Shown here: positions 41,724 through 50,785 of the stretch, in pieces | Layout of the letters: each line of letters opens with the position of its first letter | How positions within the stretch are numbered: position 1 is the stretch's first letter | NCBI GenBank assembly: GCA_021845595.1 | Contig: JAJZVV010000013.1 | Span: forward strand, 45,530 to 109,529 | Direction: 5' to 3' | Length of the DNA stretch: 64,000 nucleotides | Source of the DNA: Pseudomonadota bacterium | GTDB taxonomy: Bacteria; Pseudomonadota; Alphaproteobacteria; Acetobacterales; Acetobacteraceae | The notes under the pieces: model-generated | What the model was told of the DNA's origin: nothing | Seen by the model: the letters and a program-made list of their open reading frames with translations, nothing else | Databases searched by the model: none | Program-made: the position numbers and the translations under genes

Positions 41724-42950
41724 ATGCATCTGTCACGACGCCTGCTGCTCGGCGCCGCCGCCGCCGCGCCGCTGCACCGCGCCCGCGCCGCCGGCCCCGA
41801 ACCGATCCGCATCGGCGTGCTGACCGATCTCTCCGGCCCCTATCGCGACGTGACCGGCCCGACCAGCGTTACCTGCGTGCGCCAGGCGGTGGCCGAGTTC
41901 ACCGCCGCCAACCCCTCGATTCCGGTCGAGGTTATCGCCGCCGACCACCAGAACAAGCCGGACATCGCCGTCGGCATCGCGCGGCAATGGTTCGACCGCG
42001 GCGGCGTCGACGTCATCACCGATGTCGGCAACAGCGCCGCGGCGATCGCGCTCAACACCGTCGTCGAGGACAAGGACCGCGTCCATCTCAACACCGCCGC
42101 CGGCACCTCGGAACTCACCGGCCACCGTTGCAGCCCGAACCTGATCCACTGGTCCTACGACACCTGGTGCCTCGCCCACTCCACCGGCACCGCGCTCACC
42201 AAGGCGGGCGGCGACACCTGGTTCTTCGTCGCCGCCGACTACACATTCGGCCATTCCATCCAGCGCGACACGACCCAGTTCGTCACCGAAGCCGGCGGCA
42301 GGGTGCTCGGCGCGGCGGTGTATCCGTTCCCCGGCACCACCGATTTCTCCGCCTATCTGCTGCAGGCGCAGGCCAGCGGCGCGCGCGTGATCGGGTTCGC
42401 CAATGCCGGCGACGATCTGGTGAACTGCGTGAAACAGGCACAGGAATTCGGCATTACCCGCAACGGCACGCGGCTCGCAGCGATGGTCGGCGGCATCACC
42501 GGCGTTGTCGCCATGGGGCTGCAGACGAGCCAGGGGCTGGTGCTGACGGAGACCTTCTACTGGGACATGAACGAGCGCACGCGCAGCTTCTATGCCCGCG
42601 TGAAGCCGAACCTGCCCGCCGGCATCTTCCCCAACAACGTCCACGCCGGCGCCTATGCGGGGGTGGTGCACTATCTCAAGACGGTGCGCGCGATCGGCCC
42701 GTCGGCGGCGAAAGCCTCAGGGCGCGCCGCGGTGGCCGCGATGAAGGCGATGCCGACCGACGATGATTGCTTCGGCCGCGGCGTGATCCGCCCGGACGGG
42801 CGCAAGATCCACCCGGCCTATCTGTTCCAGACCAAAGCCCCGGCCGAAAGCCACTATCCGGGCGACGTCTTCACCGTGCTCGCCACCACCCCGGCCGACG
42901 AGGCCTTCCGCCCGATGGCGGCCGGCGGCTGCCGGCTGGTGCCCGCGTGA
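41724..42950 (+). CDS. ABC transporter substrate-binding protein (LivK-like)
   Basis: 408 residues, periplasmic type I binding-protein fold (Peripla_BP_6, branched-chain amino acid/urea/amide family): PIRIGVLTDLSGPYRDVTGP, DVITDVGNSAAAIALN, TWFFVAADYTFGHSIQRDTT. The signal MHLSRRLLLGAAAAAP has a twin-arginine-like SRRLLLG pattern, unusual for a soluble binding protein. ATG at 41724 follows a GGGGGGAA site; an ATG at 41691 is also in frame. No permease or ATPase genes are adjacent, so it is an orphan binding protein in this window. Confidence 0.85.
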   Translation: MHLSRRLLLGAAAAAPLHRARAAGPEPIRIGVLTDLSGPYRDVTGPTSVTCVRQAVAEFTAANPSIPVEVIAADHQNKPDIAVGIARQWFDRGGVDVITDVGNSAAAIALNTVVEDKDRVHLNTAAGTSELTGHRCSPNLIHWSYDTWCLAHSTGTALTKAGGDTWFFVAADYTFGHSIQRDTTQFVTEAGGRVLGAAVYPFPGTTDFSAYLLQAQASGARVIGFANAGDDLVNCVKQAQEFGITRNGTRLAAMVGGITGVVAMGLQTSQGLVLTETFYWDMNERTRSFYARVKPNLPAGIFPNNVHAGAYAGVVHYLKTVRAIGPSAAKASGRAAVAAMKAMPTDDDCFGRGVIRPDGRKIHPAYLFQTKAPAESHYPGDVFTVLATTPADEAFRPMAAGGCRLVPA

Positions 42951-43028
42951 GGCCGACCCGGTTGTCTGGCCGGCAGGCCCGTGGTGGGATGGCGGACATC
43001 GTCCGAACCGAGTGGGGGTAGAGCGACC

Positions 43029-43430
43029 ATGGCAACCAGTGTGAAACATCTTCTGCAAGCCGCCAACGAGGCCGTGCCGCGCATTTCCGCCGCCGACGCG
43101 CGGGCGATGGTCGCCGCCGGCAACGTGCTGCTCGTCGACGTGCGCGATGCGCCGGAGGTGGAAACCAGCGGCAAGGCGGAGGGCGCGGTGCATGTCTCGC
43201 GCGGCATGCTCGAATTCCGCGCCGATCCGGAATCGGCATTCCACGACAAGAATTTTTCCAAGGACAAGGCGGTGATCGTCTATTGCGCCTCCGGCGGGCG
43301 CGCCGCGCTCGCCGGCAAGACGCTGAAGGAGCTCGGCTACGAGCGGGTGTTCAATCTCGGCGGGTTCAAGGACTGGATCGAGGGCGGCGGCGCCGTGGAG
43401 CGGCCGATCGAGCGAGGCATGGGCCAGTAA
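43029..43430 (+). CDS. Rhodanese-like single-domain sulfurtransferase
   Basis: 133 residues, one rhodanese domain. CDC25-like landmarks include LLVDVRDAPEVETSG, and the catalytic Cys86 lies in VIVYCASGGRAALAG. The family moves sulfane sulfur (persulfide) between thiols. ATG at 43029 follows GGGGGTAGAG. The last 36 nt (ending in the tail ERPIERGMGQ) are repeated with 3 mismatches at 46169-46204, beyond a group of lipoprotein genes, next to a persulfide-dioxygenase-like gene. Confidence 0.9.
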   Translation: MATSVKHLLQAANEAVPRISAADARAMVAAGNVLLVDVRDAPEVETSGKAEGAVHVSRGMLEFRADPESAFHDKNFSKDKAVIVYCASGGRAALAGKTLKELGYERVFNLGGFKDWIEGGGAVERPIERGMGQ

Positions 43431-43527
43431 TACGCACAGCGTCGCTGCCTGATCCCCGATAGAATTCCGCGACCTTCGGCGCTGCTCATCGCAGTGCCCG
43501 CACTGGATTGACGGGCATGAGCACATC

Positions 43528-43555
43528 GGGTGGGGCGCCCTTCCGCACCCCACCC
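43528..43555. terminator. Hairpin after the rhodanese gene
   Basis: GGGTGGGG (43528-43535) and CCCCACCC (43548-43555) form an 8-bp GC-rich stem with a 12-nt loop between the rhodanese gene and the convergent lipoprotein gene. No U tract follows, so termination by this hairpin is only likely, not certain. The rest of 43431-43704 shows no gene that I can support. Confidence 0.35.
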
Positions 43556-43704
43556 TCACGACGCCGTTCTGAACGCCATGAAGGCCGACGTTGTGGCCTG
43601 GCCCATGGCCGAATGTCCACCCAGCCGCTTCGGGGCGGACATCAGGCGGTGGGACCACCTGTCGGGCATCCGGCTCCCCCTGTGCGCGCCCGGCCGCTCG
43701 CGCG

Positions 43705-44403
43705 TCAGGAGCTGGGCTTCGTCGGGGCGCTGGCCGTCCCCGGCGCGGTGGCGGGCGCGGTGGGCGGAAGCCCCGCCGCGATATCCGCCGCCGCCTGCAC
43801 CAGCAGATCGTAGGCCGCCTTGTGGGCGAGCTTGTTGATTTCCTCGCCGGGACTGAGGTTGACCATGTAGGATGGCCCGCTGACCTCGCCGGAGGGATAG
43901 ACGCGATGCCACGTCATCGCCCCGTTGGCGTCCAGCACGCGAACCTCCAGGGTCATCTCGACGATCGGGGTGATCGCGAAGCCGAGATTGCGGAGCTGGT
44001 TGTACTGGTATTTGAAATCCACCGCGCGCGGCTCGACGATCACACGATAGCCAGCCGCCGCACCGAGCGTGTCGGCGGTGTCGGCACCGCCGCGGAACAC
44101 GTCGGCAAACGCCGCACGCGCCGCCTCGCGCACGATCTCGCCGACCGGCACCACCGCCGTCGTCCCACCGCCGGTGATGCTCGTCGGAGCGCCGCTGAAG
44201 GTGTATCGATCCTCCTCCGACGTCGTGTAGATCAGCGCTTTGCCATCGGTCTGCGCGCTGGCCGGCCGGCGTGCGGCGGCGAGGTAGCCGGGGTTGTATT
44301 TGAGCGCATAGGTGCAGCCGGCGAGCGACAGCAGGCCGATCAGCAGCAGAATCCGCCCGGGCGCGGCGCCGTGTGTCGGTCGGACGCGGGTGTGCAATGT
44401 CAT
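43705..44403 (-). CDS. Predicted outer-membrane lipoprotein, function unknown
   Basis: 232 residues. Signal peptide with lipobox LAGC (Cys about 30), then a mature domain with TSITGGGTTAVVPVGEIVREAARAAF and TLEVRVLDANGAMTWHRVYPSGEV, a pattern seen in small lipoproteins that bind or assemble surface structures. A Pro/Ala/Thr-rich tail ends the protein. The ATG overlaps the stop of the upstream lipoprotein gene (ATGA), so both are made together. I do not recognise the family. Confidence 0.72.
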   Translation of the reverse strand: MTLHTRVRPTHGAAPGRILLLIGLLSLAGCTYALKYNPGYLAAARRPASAQTDGKALIYTTSEEDRYTFSGAPTSITGGGTTAVVPVGEIVREAARAAFADVFRGGADTADTLGAAAGYRVIVEPRAVDFKYQYNQLRNLGFAITPIVEMTLEVRVLDANGAMTWHRVYPSGEVSGPSYMVNLSPGEEINKLAHKAAYDLLVQAAADIAAGLPPTAPATAPGTASAPTKPSS

Positions 44404-45011
44404 GGCTGGATCCTCGCGGTTCCGTACTCGGCATCGATGCGCGCCTGCCCCGCCTGCTCTTCCTGCTTCAGGCGCGCGAGATCTTTGTTGCAGCCGTCGC
44501 CCCGGCAATGTTCGGTGATCTGCTTCTGCGCCGCCGCCGACGCGTCGAGGAAATCCCGCCGCCGCTTCTCGAAGAACGCGTCCCGCGCCGCCGCCGTCGG
44601 GAACACCAGCGGCTCGAGCGTGACTTTCAGTTCCGGCTCGTATTCGGACATCGCCCCGCTCGACGCATCGACGACGACGCCGATCAGCCCGCCGAGCAGG
44701 ATGTTGCCCAGTGTCGCGGACTGGAAGTGCGAGCCGACCTGGCCGCTCGTCTCGGCGTAGCCCTCCTTGGCGCAGCGCACTTCGATCGGTGCGGAGGCTT
44801 TCGCGATCGCCAAGGTTCCAGGCGTCGGGTTGACGATGCCGATCACCTGCCCGTCCCGGCGGAAGATGCAGCTGGCGCCAGCAGGATCGGTGACGACGGA
44901 GAGGTTCTGCGACGCCCCGTTGACGATCGTCGCGCATCCCCCGAGCGCCACCATGGCGGCCAGGAATCGCCCGGCCCGGCGGAGAGCCTGGCTGCAGGAT
45001 CGGCGGGACAT
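44400..45011 (-). CDS. Predicted lipoprotein with PEGA-like domain
   Basis: 203 residues. Basic signal peptide with lipobox ALGGC, followed by the motif ATIVNGASQNLSVVTDPAGASC, which resembles PEGA-type or Trypanosoma-like 'TIVNG' lipoproteins in proteobacteria. A Gly-rich hydrophobic stretch follows (NILLGGLIGVVVDASSGA), then a charged, probably helical C-terminus (EKRRRDFLDASAAAQKQITE). First gene of a two-gene - strand unit. Confidence 0.72.
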   Translation of the reverse strand: MSRRSCSQALRRAGRFLAAMVALGGCATIVNGASQNLSVVTDPAGASCIFRRDGQVIGIVNPTPGTLAIAKASAPIEVRCAKEGYAETSGQVGSHFQSATLGNILLGGLIGVVVDASSGAMSEYEPELKVTLEPLVFPTAAARDAFFEKRRRDFLDASAAAQKQITEHCRGDGCNKDLARLKQEEQAGQARIDAEYGTARIQP

Positions 45012-45147
45012 CGAAGGCCTATTCCAGAATTTTGTCGTATCGAACGTGTGTCGAAATGAGTGTGGCGAATGGCCTGCCCGCGGGCAAGCTCTTTTGGCGG
45101 CAGACGCGTCATCCCAGCCTTGTGCCGTGATCGGAGACACCATCGGC

Positions 45148-45180
45148 CTCGCGCGCGCCCCCCCCGCGCGCGCGTGCGGG
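45148..45180. repeat. GC-alternating / C8 / GC-alternating tract
   Basis: Alternating GCGCGCG (from 45151) leads into eight C (45158-45165) and then GCGCGCGCG, an inverted repeat around a homopolymer. Such alternating purine-pyrimidine DNA can adopt left-handed or slipped structures. It lies in the 247-bp gap between divergent lipoprotein genes (45012-45258), where no gene is supported. Confidence 0.6.
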
Positions 45181-45258
45181 ATTTGATCAAGATCATTGCG
45201 CGATCGCTGCTTCGGCGCAGCGTGACCGCGTCGTTCCGAGTTCGCCGGGTACGCCCGC

Positions 45259-45672
45259 ATGGACGCTCGCCAACCGAGATCCGAACGGCGCGGACGCGCC
45301 GTGCCCGCCCGCACGGTTCGGCACCGCTTTGCGTTCCCCGTGTGGCCGATGCTCCTCGCGCTCCTCGCCTGCGCCGGGCATCCGCCGGGCAACAAGGATC
45401 TGCTCACCTTCCTGGAGGACGGAACGACGACGAAACGGGTCGTCACCCAAACCCTCGGAGAGCCGCCGCATATCTGGGGCAACGGCGATGTGTGGACCTA
45501 TCGGATCGAGCGCGACCGAGACGGGTTCTACATCCCGACGAACCCCGATCCCCGCGGCACCCCGGCCCGCGATCGTCCATTGGACGGCACCCGCTACAGC
45601 CTGGTGCTGGAGTTCGACCAGAACGGCGTCCTCAGCCGCCACGCGCTGGTCGATCTGAAGCAGAAGCCGTGA
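45259..45672 (+). CDS. Small lipoprotein, BamE/SmpA-like
   Basis: 137 residues. After a long basic leader (1-25) comes a hydrophobic segment and lipobox LLAC (Cys38). The mature part (TFLEDGTTTKRVVTQTLGEPPHIWGNGDVWTY...LEFDQNGVLSRH) shows the BamE/SmpA pattern: helix, G-x-P loop, W-x-Y strand and a final strand with the conserved FDxxGxL. Such proteins attach to outer-membrane assembly complexes, though this copy is not the housekeeping bamE context. An internal start would shorten the leader. Confidence 0.7.
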   Translation: MDARQPRSERRGRAVPARTVRHRFAFPVWPMLLALLACAGHPPGNKDLLTFLEDGTTTKRVVTQTLGEPPHIWGNGDVWTYRIERDRDGFYIPTNPDPRGTPARDRPLDGTRYSLVLEFDQNGVLSRHALVDLKQKP

Positions 45673-45673
45673 G

Positions 45674-46120
45674 ATGCGCGTCCACGCCCTCCTCGCCGGT
45701 CTCGTTCTGCTGGCGGCATGCGTTCCCATCCCGCCGTACGGTGCGACATGCCGTCCCATCTCGCCGAACGAATGTGTCCCTACACGCGCCAACGTGCCGG
45801 AGGACGTGCCCACCTGGCTGGAGCCGGGCCGCACCACCCTGGCCGACGTGTTCCTTCACCTGGGCGAGCCGGACGAGGCCCGACCCGACGGCCGGACCCT
45901 CGGCTGGCAGACCGTGGACATGCTCGGCGGCGGCCTTCTGCTCATCCCGACGGGCTACCAGGTGGGCATCCTGGAGGCTGACGCGCGCCGCCACCGGCGC
46001 CTGGTGGTGCAGTTCGACAGCAATGGCGTGGTCATCGATGCAACCCTGCAAAGCGCCACCTGCATGTTCAGCTTCTTTCTCGTCGCCAGCTTCGGCGGCG
46101 ACTGCCTGCCGCCGCTGTGA
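45674..46120 (+). CDS. Small lipoprotein, possibly BamE/SmpA-related
   Basis: 148 residues, starting 2 bp after the preceding gene. Signal peptide with lipobox LLAAC (Cys16). The mature part repeats the neighbour's arrangement (EPGRTTLADVFLHLGEPDEARPDG, LGWQT, LVVQFDSNGVVIDAT), so the two genes are probably distant tandem duplicates. Extra Cys residues (CRPISPNEC, near 26-34; ATCMFSFF; GGDCLPPL) distinguish this copy. Confidence 0.7.
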   Translation: MRVHALLAGLVLLAACVPIPPYGATCRPISPNECVPTRANVPEDVPTWLEPGRTTLADVFLHLGEPDEARPDGRTLGWQTVDMLGGGLLLIPTGYQVGILEADARRHRRLVVQFDSNGVVIDATLQSATCMFSFFLVASFGGDCLPPL

Positions 46121-46168
46121 TCGGCGAGACGACACCAGCCTCGTGCCGGCAACAGCCTGCGGTGGCCG

Positions 46169-46204
46169 GTGGAGCGGCCCATCGAGCGCGGCATGGGCCA
46201 GTAG
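46169..46204 (+). repeat. Copy of the rhodanese gene 3' end
   Basis: 36 nt identical to 43395-43430 at 33 positions, including a stop codon. In frame it gives the same tail VERPIERGMGQ. No other part of a rhodanese gene precedes it. It marks the far side of the lipoprotein group and looks like a scar of insertion or of loss of a tandem rhodanese copy. Confidence 0.75.
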
Positions 46205-46228
46205 CGCAAGGGTTTCCGGCGCGCGCCG

Positions 46229-47104
46229 CTACAGCGCGTTCAGCGGCACGGTGAGGAACCGGCGGCCGTGGGCGTCGGCGTCCGGCAGGCGGCCGGCGTT
46301 CATGTTGACCTGGATCGAGGGAATGATCAGCCGCGGCATGCCGAGCGTGGCGTCGCGCGCCTCGCGCAGGGCGACGAACGCATCCTCGCCGATGCCATCA
46401 CGGACATGGATGTTGTGCGCGCGCTGCGCGGACACCGTGGTTTCCCAGGCGAGGCCGCGCCCCTCGGCGCCGTAATCGTGGCAGACGAACAACCGCGTCC
46501 CGGGTGGCAGTGCCAGGATGCGGCGGACGGAGCGGTAGAGAGAGCGCGCATCGCCGCCGGGAAAATCCGCCCGCGCCGTTCCGGAATCCGGCATGAACAA
46601 CGTGTCGCCGACGAAGGCGGCATCGCCGATCACATGCGTCATGCAGAGCGGCGTGTGGCCTGGCGTGTGCAGCGCCGTGGCTTCAATCCCGCCGATGACG
46701 TAGCGCTCGCCATCGCCGAACAGATGGTCGAACTGGCTGCCGTCGCGGCGGACTTCGAGCCGGGCGTTGAAGATGCGGCCGAACGTCGCCTGCACCACGC
46801 CGATCCGGTCGCCAATGCCGATGCGCCCGCCGAGCCGGGACTGGATGTAGGGCGCGGCGGAAAGATGGTCGGCGTGGACATGGGTCTCGATCAGCCATTC
46901 GACGCGAAGCCCGCGCGCGCGGACATGGGCGATGATCGCATCCGCCGAAACGGTCGCCGTCCGCGCCGCGGCCCAGTCCAGATCCAGAACGCTGTCGATG
47001 ATCGCGCAGGCGTCCGAGCCAGGGTCCTTCACCACGTAGCTGATGGTATTGGTGTCCCGATCGACGAACGCGGCCACCTCCGGCCTTGCCAGATTTCCGC
47101 CCAT
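46229..47104 (-). CDS. Metallo-beta-lactamase-fold hydrolase, persulfide dioxygenase (ETHE1/BLH)-like
   Basis: 291 residues. The HxHxDH metal motif is H75, H77, D79, H80 (ETHVHADHLSAAPY), with H150 in HTPGHTPL and a later FVGDTLFMPDSG. The layout fits the ETHE1/BLH group, non-haem iron dioxygenases of glutathione persulfide. ATG at 47104 has a GAGGAGGGG site; the open frame further to 47251 is not conserved. The rhodanese at 43029 and the TsdA-like gene at 25888 suggest a small sulfane-sulfur toolkit in this region. Confidence 0.88.
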   Translation of the reverse strand: MGGNLARPEVAAFVDRDTNTISYVVKDPGSDACAIIDSVLDLDWAAARTATVSADAIIAHVRARGLRVEWLIETHVHADHLSAAPYIQSRLGGRIGIGDRIGVVQATFGRIFNARLEVRRDGSQFDHLFGDGERYVIGGIEATALHTPGHTPLCMTHVIGDAAFVGDTLFMPDSGTARADFPGGDARSLYRSVRRILALPPGTRLFVCHDYGAEGRGLAWETTVSAQRAHNIHVRDGIGEDAFVALREARDATLGMPRLIIPSIQVNMNAGRLPDADAHGRRFLTVPLNAL

Positions 47105-47439
47105 TCCATCCCCTCCTCGGCCGCCCTGTTCCTGCAACCGTAGGGCGCGGTGCCCTTTCGTACCCCACCACTTGCTTCGGCCGCCATCCCGGTGGTTGCG
47201 TTTTGCCGAAACTTGGCGAGGTGTGGAAGGGCCCGGGGTATCGCGCGACATTGCCCCCGGTTTGCAAGCGTCCGGAAGGCGCTGAGCGCCCTCCCAGCCG
47301 GCGAGCGCTGGCTCAGCGCGTCGACGCCGCGGGCCGAGACGTCCGCATCATGGGATCGAGGTCGGCCGCGGCGCGCGCTCTGGCCGCCCCCTCAAGCGGG
47401 ACATCGGCCATGGTGGGCGCTCATGGATTCATACGGGAA
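47105..47439. other. Intergenic stretch before tRNA-Arg
   Basis: 335 bp upstream of the metallohydrolase and 3' of the tRNA. It contains short palindromes (GGGCGCGGTGCCC near 47137 and GGCGCTGAGCGCC near 47278), and presumably the promoter of the metallohydrolase gene, but no gene that I can support. Confidence 0.5.
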
Positions 47440-47516
47440 TGGCGCGCCCGAAGAGATTCGAACTCCTAACCCCCAGATCCGTAGTCTGGTGCTCTATCCA
47501 ATTGAGCTACGGGCGC
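47440..47516 (-). tRNA. tRNA-Arg (ACG)
   Basis: Read on the - strand: acceptor GCGCCCG pairs with CGGGCGC, D arm with AGCTCAATTGGATAGAGC, anticodon stem CCAGA/TCTGG with loop CTACGGA (anticodon ACG), and T arm with GTTCGAATC. The 3' CCA is encoded (47442-47440). The 77-nt span includes it. tRNA-Arg(ACG) reads CGN codons after adenosine deamination to inosine by TadA. Confidence 0.96.
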
Positions 47517-47575
47517 CGCCAAGGCGTGCGATGTAGCCGAACCGGTCAGCCCCCGCAAGGGGCCACCGACCGGCG

Positions 47576-48688
47576 TCACGGCGCGAGCTTGTCCAGCTCC
47601 CGCACCACCGCCTCGCCCATCACCTGCGTGCCGACCTTGGCGCAGTGCGGCGCCATGATGTCGGCCGTGCGCAGGCCGCTGCCGAGCACGGTGACGATGG
47701 CGCGCTCGATCAGTCCGGCCTCCTCGTCCATGCCGAACGAGTAACGCAGCAGCATCGCGAAGCTGAGAATCTGCGCGAGCGGATTGGCGATGCCGCGGCC
47801 GGCGATGTCCGGTGCGCTGCCGTGGATCGGCTCGTAGAGCGCGTGCCGCTTGCCGCCCGGCTCCGGCGCGCCGATCGTCGCCGACGGCAGCATGCCGAGG
47901 CTGCCCGTCAGCATCGAGGCGAGATCCGAGAGCAGGTCGCCGAATAGATTGCTGGTGACGATGACGTCGAACTGGCGCGGGTTGCGGACCAGCTGCATGG
48001 CGCAATTGTCCGCGTACATGTGGGACAGTTCGACATCGGCGAACTCGCGCTCGCGCAGCGCCGTCATGGTCTGGCGCCACAGCAGGCCGGACTCCATGAC
48101 GTTCGCCTTCTCCACCGAGCACACGCGGTTCTGCCGCTTGCGCGCCAGCTCGAACGCGACGCGGCCGACCCGCTCGATCTCGTCGGTGGTGTAGACCTCG
48201 GTGTTGACGCCGCGCTTGCGCCCGTCGGGCAGCGTCTCGATGCCGCGCGGCTCGCCGAAATAGAGCCCGCCCGTGCTCTCGCGCACGATCATCAGATCCA
48301 GGCCGCGGATGATCTCCGGCTTGAGCGTGCTGGCATCGACCAATGGATCGAGCACCACCGCGGGCCGCAGATTGGCGAACAGGCCGAGCTCGCGGCGGAG
48401 CGTGAGGATCGCGAGTTCCGGACGCAGATCGAAGCCGAGCTTGTCCCATTGCGGCCCACCGACGGAGCCGAACAGCACCGCGTCCGCCGCCTTCGCCTTG
48501 ACCACGGTGTCCGGCTGGATCGGCTTGCCGGTGGCCTCGATCGCGGCGCCACCGACGAGATCCTCGTCGAGCTCGAAGCTCACCGCCCGGCGCCGCTCCA
48601 TCCAGTCGATGACGCGGCGCACCTCATACATCACCTCGGGACCGATGCCGTCGCCGGGCAGAATCAGCAGGCGCTTGTTCGCGGCCAT
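47576..48688 (-). CDS. leuB: 3-isopropylmalate dehydrogenase
   Basis: 370 residues. NAD- and metal-dependent oxidative decarboxylation of 3-isopropylmalate in leucine synthesis. Motifs are [47 protein letters not shown], the metal-binding [17 protein letters not shown] and [15 protein letters not shown]. The ATG at 48688 follows GAAAGGGGA and is 11 bp from the leuD stop. Last gene of leuCDB. Confidence 0.97.
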   Translation of the reverse strand: MAANKRLLILPGDGIGPEVMYEVRRVIDWMERRRAVSFELDEDLVGGAAIEATGKPIQPDTVVKAKAADAVLFGSVGGPQWDKLGFDLRPELAILTLRRELGLFANLRPAVVLDPLVDASTLKPEIIRGLDLMIVRESTGGLYFGEPRGIETLPDGRKRGVNTEVYTTDEIERVGRVAFELARKRQNRVCSVEKANVMESGLLWRQTMTALREREFADVELSHMYADNCAMQLVRNPRQFDVIVTSNLFGDLLSDLASMLTGSLGMLPSATIGAPEPGGKRHALYEPIHGSAPDIAGRGIANPLAQILSFAMLLRYSFGMDEEAGLIERAIVTVLGSGLRTADIMAPHCAKVGTQVMGEAVVRELDKLAP

Positions 48689-48699
48689 GAAATCCCCTT

Positions 48700-49320
48700 T
48701 CAGGCGTGCAAGGAAGGCAACCAGGGCTGAGCCGCCTGGCGTTCGCGCTCGAAGCCGTCGATTCGCGCGGCGTGCTGCAGCGTCTGGCCGATCTCGTCGA
48801 GCCCTTCGAGAAGCATATGCTTGCGGAACGGATCGACCTCGAAGGCGATCTCTTCCCCGTTCGGCCGCAGCACCACCTGGCGGGCGAGATCGATGGTCAC
48901 GCGCGCATTGTTGCCCATGCGCGCATCCGCCATCAGCTGCTCGCACACCGCGCGCGGCAGGCGCACCGGCAGGATGCCGTTCTTGAAGCAGTTGTTGTAG
49001 AAAATATCGGCGAAGTCCGGCGCGATCACGGCGCGGATGCCGAAATCCAGCAACGCCCACGGCGCATGCTCGCGCGACGACCCGCAGCCGAAATTCTCGA
49101 ACGCGATCAGGATCTGCGCGCGCCGGTAGGGCTCGCTGTTGAGCACGAAATCCGGGTTCTCGGTGCCGTCGGCGCGATAGCGCAGCGTGTCGAACAGATG
49201 CACGCCGAGCCCGGTCCGCTTGATGGTCTTGAGGAAGCGTGCCGGGATGATCTTGTCGGTATCGACGTTCGCCAGCGGCAGCGGCGCGGCGATCGCGGTC
49301 AGCGTAGTGAACGCGTCCAT
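48700..49320 (-). CDS. leuD: 3-isopropylmalate dehydratase small subunit
   Basis: 206 residues, swivelling domain of the aconitase superfamily. Motifs are [44 protein letters not shown] and [15 protein letters not shown]. It pairs with LeuC. Its ATG overlaps the leuC stop (TGATG). Confidence 0.97.
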   Translation of the reverse strand: MDAFTTLTAIAAPLPLANVDTDKIIPARFLKTIKRTGLGVHLFDTLRYRADGTENPDFVLNSEPYRRAQILIAFENFGCGSSREHAPWALLDFGIRAVIAPDFADIFYNNCFKNGILPVRLPRAVCEQLMADARMGNNARVTIDLARQVVLRPNGEEIAFEVDPFRKHMLLEGLDEIGQTLQHAARIDGFERERQAAQPWLPSLHA

Positions 49321-50732
49321 CAGACGAACTCCCGCACATCGGCCAGCCGGCCGCGCACCGCCGCCGCCGCCGCCATCGCCGGCGAGACCAGATGGGTGCG
49401 CCCGCCCGGTCCCTGCCGGCCTTCGAAATTGCGGTTCGACGTGCTGGCGCAGCGCTGGCCGGGCGCCAGCTTGTCGGGGTTCATGCCAAGGCACATCGAG
49501 CAGCCCGGCTCGCGCCACTCGAACCCGGCCTCGGTCAGCACGCGGTCCAGCCCCTCGGCCTCCGCCTGCTGCTTGACCAGGCCGGAGCCCGCCACCACCA
49601 GCGCGCGCACGCCGGCGGCCACGCGCCGTCCGCGCGCGATGGCGGCGGCGGCGCGGATATCCTCGATGCGGCCATTGGTGCACGAGCCGATGAACACGAC
49701 GTCGATCGGCACCTCGGTCATGCGCTGGCCGGCGTTCAGCCCCATGTAGTCGAGCATCCGCCGCATCTGGCCGCGCGCGGTCTCGTCCGCTTCGGCCTCC
49801 GGATCGGGCACGGCGCCGGTGATCGGCACCACCGCCTCGGGGTTGGTGCCCCAGGTCACCATCGGCGCGATCTCGGCGGCATGCAGATGGACCCGCTTGT
49901 CGTAGGCGGCGCCCTCGTCGGCGGGCAGCGTGCGCCAGTAGGCGACGGCCTGGTCGAACGCGTCGCCGGCGGGCGCGTAGGGGCGGCCCTTCACATAGGC
50001 GAACGTGGTCTCGTCCGGGGCGATCAGCCCGGCGCGCGCGCCGGCCTCGATCGACATGTTGCACACCGTCATCCGCCCCGCCATGTCGAGCGCGCGCACC
50101 GCCTCGCCGGCATATTCGATGACGTGGCCGGTGCCGCCGGCGGTGCCGATGCGCCCGATGATGGCCAGCACCAGATCCTTCGCCGTCACCCCGAGCGGCA
50201 GCCGGCCAGAGACCTCGACCAGCATGTTCTTCGCCGGGCGCTGCAGCAGCGTCTGCGTCGCCAGCACGTGCTCGACCTCGGAGGTGCCGATGCCGAAGGC
50301 CAGGGCGCCGAGCGCGCCGTGGGTGGAGGTGTGGCTGTCGCCGCAGACGATGGTCATGCCCGGCAGGCTGATCCCCTGCTCCGGCCCGACGATGTGGACG
50401 ATCCCCTGGCGCGCGTCGAGCACCGGGAAATACGGAACGCCGAACTCGGCGACGTTCTTCTCCAGCGTCTCGACCTGCAGCCGGCTTTCCGGCTCGCTGA
50501 TGCCGGCCCGGCGGTCGGAGGTCGGGATGTTGTGATCGACCACGGCGATCGTCGCCTCCGGCCGGCGCACGGCGCGCCCGGCCAGGCGCAGACCCTCGAA
50601 GGCCTGCGGGCTGGTGACCTCGTGCACCAGATGCCGGTCGATATACAGGACGCACGTGCCGTCGGGCAGGCGCTCGACGACGTGGCTATCCCAGAGTTTG
50701 TCGAACAGCGTGCGTTTCATGCCCGCGCCCAT
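49320..50732 (-). CDS. leuC: 3-isopropylmalate dehydratase large subunit
   Basis: 470 residues. 4Fe-4S aconitase-family isomerase with cluster cysteines in [12 protein letters not shown] and [11 protein letters not shown], and the motifs [35 protein letters not shown] at 50732 has AGGGGGGAAC just upstream; a second ATG four codons later is also possible. Follows rplS at 53 bp on the same strand. Confidence 0.97.
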   Translation of the reverse strand: MGAGMKRTLFDKLWDSHVVERLPDGTCVLYIDRHLVHEVTSPQAFEGLRLAGRAVRRPEATIAVVDHNIPTSDRRAGISEPESRLQVETLEKNVAEFGVPYFPVLDARQGIVHIVGPEQGISLPGMTIVCGDSHTSTHGALGALAFGIGTSEVEHVLATQTLLQRPAKNMLVEVSGRLPLGVTAKDLVLAIIGRIGTAGGTGHVIEYAGEAVRALDMAGRMTVCNMSIEAGARAGLIAPDETTFAYVKGRPYAPAGDAFDQAVAYWRTLPADEGAAYDKRVHLHAAEIAPMVTWGTNPEAVVPITGAVPDPEAEADETARGQMRRMLDYMGLNAGQRMTEVPIDVVFIGSCTNGRIEDIRAAAAIARGRRVAAGVRALVVAGSGLVKQQAEAEGLDRVLTEAGFEWREPGCSMCLGMNPDKLAPGQRCASTSNRNFEGRQGPGGRTHLVSPAMAAAAAVRGRLADVREFV

Positions 50733-50785
50733 GTTCCCCCCCTGTCCGTCCCGGGCCGGCGTGCCGGCCCGATGGAAGCGACCCG

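Noticed and set aside
47410..47536. Open reading frames on the + strand giving peptides like EIRTPNPQIRSLVLYPIEL
   Set aside because: They are the reverse strand of the tRNA-Arg gene; this peptide is a familiar false gene over tRNA-Arg.
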